From the NCBI GenBank assembly GCA_950097015.1, contig CATNEN010000039.1, positions 12,316,001-12,380,000 of the forward strand: a stretch of DNA of 64,000 bases. The letters are read 5' to 3'. This document shows positions 1-12,665 of this stretch, piece after piece. Below the pieces are notes generated by a model. It did no database searches. It was not told the DNA's origin and saw only the letters and a program-made list of their open reading frames with translations. Origin of the DNA: Macrostomum hystrix. Lineage: Eukaryota > Platyhelminthes > Macrostomidae. Every line of letters begins with the position of its first letter. Position 1 is the first letter of the stretch. The position numbers and the translations under genes are program-made.

Positions 1-3000
1 AATCCAGCTCCTCCATATTCAACAGCGAACCGGATCCGGGCGCAGCGGTGGCGGCGTCGAGTTTCAGACTGGCAGCAATGAGATCTGAAAGGCGCCGGCC
101 AGACGGACCCAGCCGGGTCAGGCACAGCTGCAGGAGTCGGCGCAGTCCCACACCTGCCAGTCTGGCGTCGGCTTTGTCGTCCAACTCGGCGAGGTCGCCG
201 GCGGCGGCGAAGTCGGAATGGCGCAATAGGCGGAACAGTCTGCAAACAAAGCCGGTGGTGCGATGGACTCGGCTGACAACGGAAGCGGCTTCGACTGGCG
301 AGTCAGCGAATTGAAAGCCACTTTGCAATTCCTGCTGCTGCTGCTGCTGTTGCTGCCGCGGTTGCCAGGGACGCAGCAGCAGGCAGGGCAGGCTGAGGGC
401 GCAGCGGCGGCCAACGCTGACGGAGCCGGACCTGGACAGGGAGCGCAGAGTGGCCAATCCGAAGTGGCTGGCAGCGGTGGCTGCAGCTCTGTCCAGCACC
501 TGTTTAGTGGAATGATAAAACTGTTTGATGTCACTGGGGCAGGCTAAGTTTGAGAAAAATATAGGAGAAAGATCGCCTCATGAGGCAAGGAGAGCTTTTA
601 CTAAGAGTAGGAGAATTCAAGTTACAGCGAGGATGATTCCCACTAAGGCTAAGGAAATTTACACGAAGGCTAAGGGAATTACCACGAAGGCTAAGGGAAT
701 TCCCACGAAGGCTAAGGGAGTTCCCACAAATACTAAGGGGATTCCCACGAAGACTAAGGTAATTCCCACAAAGGCTAAGTGGATTCCCACGAAGACTAAG
801 GGAATTCCCACAAAGGCTAAGGGGATTCCCACGAAGGCTAAGGGAGTTCCCACAAAGGATAAGGGGATTCCCACGAAGACTAAGGAAATTCCCACAAAGG
901 CTAAGGGGAATTCCCACAAAGGCGGTGAGAATTCCCGCTAAGGCCAAGGGAATTCTCACAAAGACGATGGGAATTACCATTCAGGCGAGGGGAACTCTCA
1001 CTAAGGCGAGGGAATTCCCACAAAGGCTAAGGGAATTCCCACTAAGGCGATGGGAATTCCTACAAAGGTGAGGGGAATTCCATTAAAGAAAAGAAGAAAC
1101 CACAAAGCAGTCTTCTAGCTTTTCTAGCTCTAGCTAGCAGAGCAGCTGAAGTTAAACGGCTGGACGCCTCACCAACCCACCTGATCCAACTCGTAGCAGT
1201 TTCCAGTTCGCCGCAGTGTCGCCTCAGCCTCGACGCTTTCGCGCATTCGTTGGCGTCGTCGAGTACTATTACAATCGGCGCAGTCCGGATCGAATCGTCT
1301 GGCCAGGACCAACACGCAGCCGGAGGACAGCAGCGGCTCCAGAGCGAATTGGCAGCCGGCCAGTTGGCGAAGGAGGCGCCAGGCGCGCTGATGCGGCCGC
1401 TGACTAACGTAGTCGACCAATCGCCGTAGCGTAGCCGATGGTTCCAATAGGCGAGGCCGAAGTCGAGCATCGCTGGCTAGCTGGGCCAGGCAGTGAAGGG
1501 CGCCGCATTCCAGATCGCTCAGGGCTACACTCTCGCCATCGGGGTCGCTAACAATGCCCTCCTCATTGTCGAATTGATCAGCTAGCGCTTCCTCTTCTGG
1601 CACAACTTCGGAGAATAGCGAGGCCGCATCGTCGTCGTAGTCGTCATCGTCGACCTGTTGTCGCGACCAAACGGCATTAGAATCAAAGTCTTCATCGCCG
1701 ATCGAAGCTAAAGATGAACTCGAAGACGACAGCGAAGACGAAGAGGCGACTGAGAACAGAGAAGACGACGGCGAGGCGGAGGAGGTGACGGAGGAAGGTG
1801 CGGGAGAGAACGGTGGCGTGGGATAGGGCGGGCTGGTCTTCGTGACAGATCCCAAAGACATAGCTGGCTTTTTGGATGAAGACAAAAGACTCTCGCCCTC
1901 GACGTCGCCCTCGGATTGATTGGCAGAAGCATCAGCAGCAGCAGCAGAAGCATCAGCAGCAGCAGCGGCGGCAGCTTCATCAACAAGCGTGTCGATCAGC
2001 GCCGATGTCAGTCCGAAGTTAACAAGTTCGGCGAGGCCTCGGCGATCGTAGACGAAGCACATTATGCAACGCATGGCGAACAAGCGAATTCTACGCTTTA
2101 GGCGATAACGCAGAGCAACGACTAAAACTCGATGACAATTGGAATTGTCGCCGGCTGGGAGCCGAACTCGCGAACAAGGATCGGCGCACAGTCGATGATA
2201 GGCGGCGAATGCTCGGCGCAGAACCCGACGCTGTCGACGTCGCCTTCGATGCGAGCGCTGAGAATCGGCATCGCCCTCGCCGTCAACCGATAGGCGAAGC
2301 ATCAGCAGGCGCGCCAGGCAGGTCGGGAATCCGGCTCGGAGGCAGGCCTGGCGACCGTGAGCAGACGATTGGCACATTGCCAACAACGCGTCGAAGGCCA
2401 GTCGACTAACATCGCCTTCAGGTGCCGCATAGCTGGCATTCAACATTCCATCAGCGGCTGTCACAAGCGGCTCGCAGTCCACATCGGAGGTCAGGTGCTC
2501 GGGCGGACAAGCCGGTAGAAGCTGGCCAAGCAGGCGAACAATGCTCACGATGGAGGCTGCCGATGCCGACTTTGAGCACTTGGCTGACTTGGCATGAGTG
2601 CTTGACTGCGCCTGCCGCTTGTCCGCTTCTTGTAGCGACCTGTTACATGGAGATTGGAAGCTTAATCTGAGGATCTGGGTAGGCTAATCTGAGGATCTGG
2701 GTAGGCTAACTAGAGGATCTGGGTAGGCTAATCTGTGGATCTGGGAAGGTTGGTAGGCTAATCTGAGGATCTGGGAAAGTTGGTAGGTTAATCTGAGGAT
2801 CTGGGTAGGTTAACTAGAGGATCTTGGTAGGCTAATCTGAGGATCTGGGAAGGTTGGTAGGCTAATCTGAGGATCTGGGAAGGTTAGTAGTTTAATCCGA
2901 GGATCTGGGAAGGTTGGTAGTTTAATCTGAGGATCCGGGAAGGTTGGTAGTTTAATCTAAGGATCCGGGAAGGTTGGTAGGTTAATCTGAGGATCTGGGA

Positions 3001-4570
3001 AGGTTGGTAGGTTAATCTGAGGATCTGGGAAGGTTAGTAGTTTAATCCGAGGATCTGGGAAGGTTGGTAGTTTAATCTGAGGATCCGGGAAGGTTGGTAG
3101 TTTAATCTAAGGATCCGGGAAGGTTGGTAGGTTAATCTGAGGATCTGGGAAGGTTGGTAGGTTAATCTGAGGATCTGGGAAGGTTGGTAGGTTAATCTGA
3201 GGATCTGGGAAGGTTGGTAGTTTAATCCGAGGATCTGGGAAGGTTGGTAGTTTAATCTGAGGATCCGGGAAGGTTGGTAGTTTAATCTAAGGATCCGGGA
3301 AGGTTGGTAGGTTAATCTGAGGATCTGGGAAGGTTGGTAGGTTAATCTGAGGATCTGGGAAGGTTGGTAGGTTAATCTGAGGATCTGGGAAGGTTGGTAG
3401 TTTAATCCGAGGATCTGGGAAGGTTGGTAGTTTAATCTGAGGATCTGGGAAGGTTGGTAGGTTAATCTGAGGATCTGGGAAGGTTAACTAGAGGATCTGG
3501 GTAGGCTAATCTGTGGATCTGGGAAAGATGGTAGGTTAATCTGAGGATCTGGGAAGGTTGGTAGGTTAATCCGAGGATCTGGGAAGGTTGGTAGGTTAAT
3601 CTGAGGATCTGGGAAGGTCGGTAGTTTAATCTAAGGATCCGGGAAGGTTGGTAGGTTAATCTGAGGATCTGGGAAGGTCGGTAGGTTAATCTGAGGATCC
3701 GGGAAGGTTGGTAGTTTAATCTAATGATTTGGGAAGGTTGGTAGGTTAATCTCTGGATCTCGGAAGGCGTCCTACCTCGCAACAGGCAGCTTGCGGGCAA
3801 ATCGTGTCAGCAGGTGTGCACAGGCACCAGCTGCGCAGAGCCGCTGCGGACCGCCAGGCAGGCGAGCCACAAGACGCAGACAGCGGATGCTGAGGTAGAC
3901 ATCGGCGTCGTCGGGAAGGTTGGTAGGTTAATCTGAGGATCTGGGAAGGTTAACTAGAGGATCTGGGTAGGCTAATCTGTGGATCTGGGAAAGATGGTAG
4001 GTTAATCTGAGGATCTGGGAAGGTTAGTAGTTTAATCCGAGGATCTGGGAAGGTTGGTAGGTTAATCTGAGGATCTGGGAAGGTCGGTAGTTTAATCTAA
4101 GGATCCGGGAAGGTTGGTAGGTTAATCTGAGGATCTGGGAAGGTCGGTAGGTTAATCTGAGGATCCGGGAAGGTTGGTAGTTTAATCTAATGATTTGGGA
4201 AGGTTGGTAGGTTAATCTCTGGATCTCGGAAGGCGTCCTACCTCGCAACAGGCAGCTTGCGGGCAAATCGTGTCAGCAGGTGTGCACAGGCACCAGCTGC
4301 GCAGAGCCGCTGCGGACCGCCAGGCAGGCGAGCCACAAGACGCAGACAGCGGATGCTGAGGTAGACATCGGCGTCGTCGGCATCTTCAGCGTCAGCGGTT
4401 GCCATAGCAACTAATTGTTCGCTAGCTTCCATAGCAACAGGCGGAGCGGCAGCCTGCAGAAGGTCGTGAATGCGTCGCTTAGCAACGAGAGCGGCACCAG
4501 GAGTGACACTTGAAGAAGACGACTTTGCTATCAAGTAACCGTTCAGCAGCGAGTCCAGCTGATTGGACAT
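1..4570 (-). CDS. ARMC5: ARMC5 homologue (armadillo-repeat protein), 3' end outside window
   Basis: Minus-strand gene read from ATG 4570 to the left edge. Exons by GT-AG and phase: 4570-4242, 2639-1181, and 520 to beyond 1. The first two junctions join in frame; all three exons are open. The protein is leucine- and alanine-rich helical repeats like human ARMC5: a segment around MCFVYDRRGLAEL matches the human GFLYDTGALGRL repeat, and the block RLVDYVSQRPHQRAWRLLRQ matches LLTYVTG...ALRILSRL. Exon 3 (FYHSTKQVLDRA onward) fits the following human repeat. A Ser/Asp/Glu-rich linker (about residues 300-430) separates two repeat blocks, as in the family. The BTB domain expected at the C-terminus would lie left of base 1. 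ARMC5 is known as a cullin-3 substrate adaptor acting on RNA polymerase II in vertebrates; that role here is inferred. The ATG at 4570 is the first Met of the frame. Both introns carry minisatellites and intron 1 carries a duplicated exon fragment. Confidence 0.85.
600..1078. repeat. 21-bp minisatellite in ARMC5 intron 2
   Basis: About 22 degenerate copies of a 21-bp unit with core ATTCCCACAAAGGCTAAGGG. The unit length is a multiple of three, so long open frames appear on both strands; these are not genes. The array fills most of the intron between 521 and 1180. Confidence 0.9.
2660..3770. repeat. 30-bp minisatellite in ARMC5 intron 1, first block
   Basis: Roughly 37 copies of a 30-bp unit with core GAGGATCTGGGAAGGTTGGT. 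Variant units recur in a fixed order about every 150-180 bp (near 2880, 3030, 3210 and 3390), a higher-order repeat. On the gene strand each unit reads TTAACC, a pyrimidine tract and CCCAG, resembling a branch point plus 3' splice site. The array ends about 20 bp from the true acceptor at 2640. Confidence 0.92.
3447..4378 (-). repeat. 466-bp tandem duplication including the 3' part of ARMC5 exon 1
   Basis: Sequence from about 3447 to 3912 repeats at about 3913 to 4378 with an offset of 466 bp. Each copy holds around 320 bp of the 30-bp minisatellite plus about 140 bp of exon 1 coding sequence with its splice donor. The copy nearer the start codon (donor at 4242) belongs to the intact exon. 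The left copy (exon fragment about 3776-3912, donor after 3776) lies in the intron without an acceptor of its own. It is either a recent duplication or an assembly artefact in a repeat. Confidence 0.9.
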
Positions 4571-4984
4571 TGTTGGCACTTTGAGAAGCAACTGCTACTG
4601 TTTTTGTTTAATAAAGCTAAATTCAAAGCGACACATTTGTGGCCAAGAAAAAATCTGAAATTATAATTAATTGATTTAAAGACTATTAAAATCTGGATAT
4701 GGGAAAGCAGGATAGCGAATGATTTAAATTAAAATATTTGACTAAACTTGAAGATTAAAAAACGTAAAAAAAGCCGCCTTTGAATATCATTTGCTTTGAA
4801 ATTTACTTTGCCAAAACCAAACAAAATATTACAAATAAGTGGCACAACAAATTTATGTCCAATGCGTAAGTCGATTTGCACTTTTCTATTGATTTAACTC
4901 TTTTTATGACAACATACACGTACAAAAAAAAATAATGGCTTCTGATCAAAACTTAGTGCAATTGAGTACACCGAAGGGTAGGTT
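4571..4984. other. AT-rich 5' flank of ARMC5
   Basis: About 400 bp of AT-rich sequence between the ARMC5 start codon and the 43-bp array. It should contain the minus-strand ARMC5 promoter and 5' UTR, but I see no clear TATA element, initiator or other gene in it. Confidence 0.4.
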
Positions 4985-6727
4985 TGTTGGTTAAGAATCA
5001 GGGTTTGAGTGCACAGGAGGTGGGGTTGATTCATTGAGAATCAGGGTTTGAGTACACTGGAGGTGGGGTTGATTCATTGAGAATCAGGGTTTGAGTACAC
5101 TGGAGGTGGGGTTGATTCATTGAGAATCAGGGTTTGAGTACAGTGGAGGTGGGGTTGATTCATTGAGAATCAGGGTTGAGTACACAGGAGGTGGGGTTGA
5201 TTCATTGAGAATCAGGGTTTGAGTACACTGGAGGTGGGGTTGACTCATTGAGAATCAGGGTTGAGTACACAGGAGGTGGGGTTGATTCATTGAGAATCAG
5301 GGTTTGAGTACAGTGGAGGTGGGGTTGATTCATTGAGAATCAGGGTTGAGTACACTGGAGGTGGGGTTGATTCATTGAGAATCAGGGTTTGAGTACACTG
5401 GAGGTGGGGTTGATTCATTGAGAATCAGGGTTTGAGTACACTGGAGGTGGGGTTGATTCATTGAGAATCAGGGTTTGAGTACAGTGGAGGTGGGGTTGAT
5501 TCATTGAGAATCAGGGTTGAGTACACAGGAGGTGGGGTTGATTCATTGAGAATCAGGGTTTGAGTACACTGGAGGTGGGGTTGATTCATTGAGAATCAGG
5601 GTTTGAGTACACTGGAGGTGGGGTTGATTCATTGAGAATCAGGGTTTGAGTACACTGGAGGTGGGGTTGATTCATTGAGAATCAGGGTTTGAGTACACTG
5701 GAGGTGGGGTTGATTCATTGAGAATCAGGGTTTGAGTACACTGGAGGTGGGGTTGATTCATTGAGCATCAGGGTTTGAGTACACTGGAGGTGGGGTTGAT
5801 TCATTGAGAATCAGGGTTTGAGTACACTGGAGGTGGGGTTGACTCATTGAGAATCAGGGTTTGAGTACACTGGAGGTGGGGTTGATTCATTGAGAATCAG
5901 GGTTTGAGTACACTGGAGGTGGGGTTGATTCATTGAGAATCAGGGTTGAGTACAGTGGAGGTGGGGTTGATTAATTGAGAATAAGGGTTTGAGTACACTG
6001 GAGGTGGGGTTGATTCATTGAGAATCAGGGTTTGAGTACACTGGAGGTGGGGTTGATTCATTGAGAATCAGGGTTTGAGTACACAGGAGGTGGGGTTGAT
6101 TCATTGAGAATCAAGGTTTGAGTACACTGGAGGTGGGGTTGATTCATTGAGAATCAAGGTTTGAGTACACTGGAGGTGGGGTTGATTCATTGAGAATCAG
6201 GGTTTGAGTACACTGGAGGTGGGGTTGATTCATTGAGAATCAGGGTTTGAGTACACTGGAGGTGGGGTTGATTCATTGAGAATCAAGGTTTGAGTACACT
6301 GGAGGTGGGGTTGATTCATTGAGAATCAGGGTTTGAGTACACTGGAGGTGGGGTTGATTCATTGAGAATCAAGGTTTGAGTACACTGGAGGTGGGGTTGA
6401 TTCATTGAGAATCAAGGTTTGAGTACACTGGAGGTGGGGTTGATTCATTGAGAATCAGGGTTTAAGTACAGTGGAGGTGGGGTTGATTCATTGAGAATCA
6501 GGGTTTGAGTACACTGGAGGTGGGGTTGACTCATTGAGAATCAGGGTTTAAGTACAGTGGAGGTGGGGTTGATTCATTGAGAATCAGGGTTTGAGTACAG
6601 TGGAGGTGGGGTTGATTCATTGAGAATCAGGGTTTGAGTACAGTGGAGGTGGGGTTGATTCATTGAGAATCAGGGTTTGAGTACAGTGGAGGTGGGGTTG
6701 ATACATTGAGAATCAGGGTTTAAGTAC
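4985..6727. repeat. 43-bp satellite array between ARMC5 and JADE
   Basis: About 40 head-to-tail copies of a 42-43-bp unit starting GAATCAGGGTTTGAGTACAC and continuing through GGAGGTGGGGTTGATTCATT. Copies are very similar; variants are an ACT/AGT change, loss of one T in GGGTTT and GACTCATT. It is the longest array in the window (1.74 kb) and lies between two minus-strand genes, close to the JADE polyadenylation region. Confidence 0.93.
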
Positions 6728-6837
6728 TGAAAGCTATGTAGCTTTGTTTAATATGATAAAGCTTTATTGGAGTTAAAAAATGCCATTAAGACGTTTAAGC
6801 CCTTAGCGAATAGGACAAACTAGTTACTTTATATAAA

Positions 6838-6843
6838 TTTATT
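6838..6843 (-). promoter_or_regulatory. candidate polyadenylation signal of JADE
   Basis: AATAAA on the minus strand about 400 nt downstream of the JADE stop codon and before the 43-bp array. Another AATAAA lies near 6762. Which one is used cannot be told from sequence. Confidence 0.4.
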
Positions 6844-7240
6844 AGACGAAAGTGCATAGCACCTAGTAACATACATAACAATAAGTTTATAATATTAAAA
6901 CAAGAAAAATTATTTAACGCAAAAATCGAGAACATGAAATTTGAAAGATAGAATTTCAATTCTAAATAAAGCATATAAAATGCTACTCACACAATCAACA
7001 AAAGTACTGTAAGTAGCATGACGCGATGCTAAACGATATACAAGAGTGGACAACAGAAATAGTGTATGAAAGTACGAGTAAAAATAAAAAAAATCAATAA
7101 GAGCGTACATCTCAAACGAGATGCAATGAAAAACTAGCAAAAACAGAATAACAGAATAAGGTTTTGCCTTTCTATACAAAACATCCAACTGGTAATAAAT
7201 CGAGTAGACAGTTGAGAAGACAGCAGCAGCAACCAAGTGC

Positions 7241-10200
7241 TCAACCCCTGCGCTGATGAAGCTTCCCAGTTTCCGACTGTCTTGGCCAGCGTCTCAACTG
7301 TCGAGGTCGCGGTCGCTGTCGACTGTGGTCGGTGAGCCGCAGCCGCAGCCGCTGCTTAGGAGATGAATTAGGATGAGATTTGCCGCCACGCAGTCTGACA
7401 GTCCTGCTGCCTCGTTGCAAATGCTGATTTGTGTGTTGCTTGCTATTGTTGTTAGTGTCAACAATAATGTCTTCATTGGGCGTGGAAGATTGCTGATGCC
7501 GAACCTCCTGCAAGCGACATTCGCCGATTCGTTGGCAAGTTTGCAGTAGGCTTCGCTTGGCTTTCTCGCGGCGCACCACCAGGTAGCAGAGGTTGCGCAA
7601 CCGTTCCAGATCTAGTCGCACACGGACGAGAGTTCGAGCCTGCTGCAATAGTTTGGCATCTTCCGGGCTGACAGCGGCGGCTGTCGCTGCTCCGGCGGAG
7701 CAAAAGGCCGGCGAATGGACGTTATCGGCGCCGGACACGGATGTCGACGCAGCAGATGGCGAAGATGACGAAGCCGAGGCGAGCAGCGGCTGGTGAAGCT
7801 GCTGGCACAGGTGGCCGGATGAGTCTGAGCAGTCGGTGATGGAAGTGCTCAGCATTGGGCGGCAGCCATTAGCCTGCAAACCGAAAATATTAAAGCAAAT
7901 AATACGTGACTGGATTTCCATGTACACTAACAACAGAAGATCTGATCGGTAGCGGAAAATAGATTTAAATGGACGATGATAAAAGGGCGGATTGGACGAT
8001 AAGTGAAATGTCGGATTGGACGATGAGAAAAAGGCGGATTTAATGATAAGAAAAGGGCGGATTGGACGATGAAAAAAGGGCGGATTGGACGATAAGAAAA
8101 GTGCGGATTTAATGATGAAAAAAGGGCGGATTTGACGATGATAAAAGGGCGGATTTGATGATGAGAAAAGGGCGGATTGGACGATGAGAAAAGGGCGGAT
8201 TGGATTATGAAAAAAGGGCGGATTTGATTATGATAAAAGGGCGGATTGGATGATGAAAAAAGGGCGGATTTGATGATGAGAAAAGGGCGGATTGGATTAT
8301 GAAAAAAGGGCGGATTTGATGATGAGAAAAGGGCGGATTTGATGATTAAAAAAGGGTGAATTGGATGATGAGAAAAGGGCGGTTTTGATGATGAAAAAAG
8401 GGCGGATTGGACGATGAAAAAGGACGGATTTGATGATGATAAAAGGGCGGATTGGATTATGAAAAAAGGGCGGATTTGATGATGATAAAAGGGCGGATTG
8501 GATGATGAAAAAAGGGCGGATTTGATGATGATAAAAGGGCGGATTGGACGATGAGAAAAGGGCGGATTGGATTATGAAAAAAGGGCGGATTTGATGATGA
8601 TAAAAGGGTGGATTGGATGATGAGAAAAGGGCGGATTTGATGATGAAAAAAGGGTGAATTGGATGATGAGAAAAGGGCGGATTGGACGATGAAAAAGGAC
8701 GGATTTGATGATGATAAAAGGGCGGATTGGATTATGAAAAAAGGGCGGATTTGATGATGATAAAAGGGCGGATTGGATGATGAAAAAAGGGCGGATTTGA
8801 TGATGATAAAAGGGCGGATTGGACGATGAGAAAAGGGCGGATTGGATGATGAGAAAAGGGCGGATTTGATTATGAAAAAAGGGCGGATTGGACGATGAGA
8901 AAAGGGCGGATTCGACAGCGAGAATCAAGAGCCCATAGAAACTGACCGTGCGCTTTAATTTCCAATAGTCTAGAATGAGGGACACAGTTTTGGCGTCAAT
9001 TTTTCGTGATCCCAATCGACGACGCAAATCGCTTGGACTGACCGCAGTGTGAAAACTGGCTTCTAGCTCCTTCAATCTGAAATTTTTTATGAATCTTACT
9101 AGTTGGGCATTGTTGCGATGCGTAGGACAAAAATATCTATAAATTATGCAAACAACAATGTCTATAGTCAAATCGAATAAAAACAAGTGAGAAAGGAAAA
9201 CTATTTATTAGTGATAAATCTCAAAATAATTACACACCACGAAAACAAATAAATCTAAATGCTAAGAAATAACAATGAAGAAATACATCAAGAAGGAAAA
9301 CCCGAAACCCAAATGAAGAAAAAATTACGAGAAAAAATGTTTTCATCCTGAAGATTTCATAACGAAGAAATTCTGCAAATAAGTATTACAGCGGAGATCC
9401 TAAAAAAGAAAACTCGAGAAAATCCTAAAGGGCTAATCCTAACAGGTCGAATTCTGAAGGTAAATCCCAAAAGGTAAATCCCAAAAGGGAAATCCCGAAA
9501 TGGAAATCTCAAAAGGGCAATCTCAAAGGGCAACCCCAAGAGGAGAATCCCAAAAGTGAAATCCCAAATGTTAAATCTCAAAATGGAAATCCAATAGGGC
9601 AATTCCAAAAGGGAAATCCCAAAAGGAAAATCCGTAAATGGGTATTACGAAAAACATTTTTTATACGAAAGTTTTAATGAAAAAACATTTGGATGAAATT
9701 ATACCCAAGAGAAAAATCCAAAAGTGTAAATACATAAAAGAAAATAGCCCAGAAACGCAAATCTTTGGAGTAAGCGCTAGTTGATAAAAGTGAAGTCACA
9801 TACAAACCTCATATTTCGCTTATTCAGCAGTCCATTGTCAGGGGTCGCAGCTTTAGGCGTAGCCTGCAACTGCTGCTGCAGCAACAATTGAGCCGGCTTG
9901 CGCTTTATCTGCTTCAGTTTATGCTTGAGCTTCATCAACTGTTCCCGCTTCTTGCGCCACTCTCTCTCGCGACCCATGGCGCGCGCCGCTTCCGCCGTGT
10001 CGGCGTGCCGCTCGCAGTAAGCCAAGTACTTTCGGTGACCATCGCGACACTCCACTGAGGCTAGTCGACCGCCGACGCCGCCGCTAGTTGCTAAGCAGCC
10101 AACGTGAAATGCGGCCTTGCATCTACGGACGCCGCAGCGGACGCAGGCGCCGACGCCGCGCTGCCGACAGATACGACAGAGAAGGGCGCGTCTCCAAGGC

Positions 10201-12537
10201 GGCACTTCAGCTTCGAAATCCTGGGAAGAACAGCGTGAGCTTCGTTGTAAGATTCTATCATCTCAGAATTGGTAATTAAACCCAATTGGATGAGTTAGAG
10301 ATATGAGATGGGGATATGAGAGGTGGTGGGATGGTGGATATAACAGCCGATGAGATGGGGATATGAGAGTGGATGAGAAGGGGATAGAGAGTGGATGAGA
10401 TGGGGATATGAGAGCGGATACATGGGAATATGAGATATGAGAGCGGATAAGATGGGGATAGAGAGTGGATGAGATGGGGATATGAGAGGTGGTGGGATGG
10501 TGGATATAACAGCCGATGAGATGGGGATAGAGAGTGGATGAGATGGGGATATGAGAGCGGATGAGATGGGGATATGAGAGCGGATGAGATGGGGATAGAG
10601 AGCGGATGAGATGGGGATATGAGAGTAGAAACCAGCAACCAATTGGTACGCAAAGTTATTAACATTTTTAATAATACTGACAGTAGCATAGGAAAAGCAT
10701 GAAAAAATTCTAAACAGGCAACTGCTAACCTGCAGCGGGTCCGTCATGGCCTCAACATCGCCAAACGTGACTTCGGGCAGCCAGAGAGCGCAGGCCACGT
10801 GGCACCAGGCGTCAGGATCGCAGCCAGCCGACTTCATGACTATGGCATTGCCGAAGGAAGCGGCTGAAGCCGAAGAAGTATCTCTGGCTGGGCAGAGCAG
10901 GCAGTCGGGCCGGCGTCTGAGTCCGCGGCTGCACGGCTGGCACAGCCAGCTGCCGTCGGGCACGTCAGTGAGGCCGTAGCAGGCCTGATGAACGGCGGCA
11001 TCGCAGCCGTCGCAGAATACGATCTCATTGTCTGGCCCGGCCTCCGGGCAGAGGCAGGCGCTGCAGGCCACGCTCGCATCGTATTCAATACCGAGGCCTG
11101 CTGTGCCGCGCAGGCTGGCCTGGGAGAGCGGATTAGGGGCAGATGAAAGAGCGGATGAGGTGCGGATAAGAGAGCGGATGAAGGAGCGGATGAGAGAGCG
11201 GGTAAGAGCGGATGAGAGAGCGGGTAAGAGCGGATGAGAGAGCGGATTAGAGAGCGGATGGGGAGCGGATGAGAGAGGGGGTGAGAGAGCGGGTGAGAGC
11301 GGATGAGGGAGCGGGTATGAGCGGATGACGGAACGGGTGAGAGCGGATGAGGGGGCGGGTATGAGCGGATGACGGAGCGGGTGAGAGCGGATGAGGGAGT
11401 GGAGTAGAGAGCGGATGAGGGAGCGGATGAGGGAGAGCGGATGAGGGAGCGAAAGAGAAAGCGGATGCGAGAGCGGATGAGATGGAGGCATAATAAAACA
11501 TGCTAGACTTCAATCAAGCAGGCCCTACAAACCTGAAGCCGGGCATGCGTAGCCACCTCAGCAGCGGTGATGACAGCTTCTAAATCGTCAGGCGCCACGC
11601 CAGTTAATCGCATCCATCTGGCGTCTAGCTCGTCAGAGCAGTAGGACACGGAGCCGTCTTGAACCGCGGCTTGCAAATCCTCCGGCGCCGGGTCGGTTCG
11701 AAGGAACTGGCGCGGCGGCAGGCGCCAGGAGGCTGGCTGTCTGGACTTCGCCGACGAAGGACCAGCTTCGCTGTGCAAATGATCGTCGTGCGGCGATAGG
11801 CGACGAATTGTGGGCTCGATGCGATCGGATTTGATTGGCACCTGGGCGTTGGATGATTGACAGGTGCATTAAGATGTTTTACCTACAATTTAATTGTAAT
11901 TTATCGATCTTAACATTATCCATATTTTATGCACTAGCTGAATAAGTTTAGATTATTTTGTTATATTTCAAGATCCTGTAAGTTACACATGGCACAACAG
12001 GCAAACAGGCACAGTCATAGGGCCCTCTATGTAATCAAACCCCCACATAACAATAATATTAGCAGAGGGGCTGAGGGCACAGGCTTATTATTTGTCGACA
12101 GTTGACCCGCAGTCCCAAGTTAATGTGGCTCTGCCGCAGAATCGGGTTCAGGGTTCTTAGTAACCATGACAACGCCAAAACAAAATTAACGTTGCATTTA
12201 AGAATTAAAAAAAAAGCATTTTAAACACGAAATTTCGTCAACCATTCAAAAATACCTGAACTCCTCGCTGCCACTCGTGTCGCCATGGATCAGTGACGCG
12301 AAGGGCTCGCTTGCTAGGCAGCGCCGGTTCAGCATCCGGCACAGTCATGCGACTGACGTAGGCCGCGTCGAAACACTCGGCCAATGCTGATTGGCTATCA
12401 GCATCAAACTGGCGCCATCTGCGCAGTCTGTGCTGCCAGTCAGTAACTAGGCGACGCTGATCCGGCTGCTGACTAGTCCGATGCGCTTTCTGCTCATGCT
12501 TGGATGTAGATGGCGACACTTTCAATGCCGATGGCAT
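7241..12537 (-). CDS. JADE-family PHD finger protein (HBO1 acetyltransferase scaffold)
   Basis: Six coding exons, minus strand: 12537-12256, 11841-11533, 11119-10730, 10220-9808, 9076-8947, 7873-7241. All junctions are GT-AG with matching phases and give 718 residues. Order: an N-terminal EPL1-like motif (VTDPWRHEWQRGVQV, compare JADE ADPWRQEWEKGVQV); GLGIEYD; a C4HC3 PHD finger (about 215-265; CDGCDAAVHQACYG); the extended PHD with CHVACALWLPEV and a zinc-knuckle half in exon 4 (CKAAFHVGC); then YWKLKR and LDLERLRNLCYLVVRREK, the conserved helices after the PHDs. JADE proteins pair with ING4/5 and the HBO1 acetyltransferase to acetylate histone H4/H3 in the nucleus; this is family knowledge. 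It ends soon after the helical region with a basic tail. JADE1, 2 and 3 arose in vertebrates, so no paralogue number is assigned. Introns 2, 3, 4 and 5 each hold a different minisatellite; intron 1 (414 bp) has none. Confidence 0.92.
7975..8925. repeat. 22-bp minisatellite in JADE intron 5
   Basis: About 43 copies of a 22-bp unit with core AAAAGGGCGGATTGGACGAT and GATTTGATGATG variants. It fills the intron from about 20 bp beyond the donor (8946) to within 100 bp of the acceptor (7874). Variant blocks recur, so it has a higher-order pattern. Confidence 0.92.
9410..9640. repeat. short degenerate tandem repeat in JADE intron 4
   Basis: Around 15 loose copies of a 14-16-bp unit close to AAATCCCAAAAGGG. 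Divergence is much higher than in the neighbouring introns, so this is an old or poorly homogenised array. The rest of the 731-bp intron (9077-9807) is AT-rich with no other feature seen. Confidence 0.75.
10290..10628. repeat. 20-23-bp minisatellite in JADE intron 3
   Basis: About 15 copies built on GATGAGATGGGGATATGAGA with a larger repeat (a GGTGGGATGGTGGATATAAC block near 10323 and 10491). It occupies the acceptor-side half of the intron between exons 3 and 4. Confidence 0.88.
11125..11495. repeat. GCGGATGAGAGA-type repeat in JADE intron 2
   Basis: Degenerate 10-22-bp repeat of GAGCGGATGAG with GAGAGCGGGT variants filling nearly the whole 413-bp intron 11120-11532. On the gene strand it is a long pyrimidine-rich tract running up to the acceptor at 11120. 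Confidence 0.88.
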
Positions 12538-12665
12538 CTTTAAGATTCGCTGGCGTTTTTTGTTTAGAATTGAACTGTTATTTATTTACACTGGCATGGC
12601 AATGATATGACAATTGCTGGATTGACTAATCTCATTGAACTGGAAATCTAAAGTTGTGATAATAA

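Noticed and set aside
4985-6727. CRISPR-like array of regular repeats
   Set aside because: Repeats are directly abutting with no unique spacers, in an animal genome.
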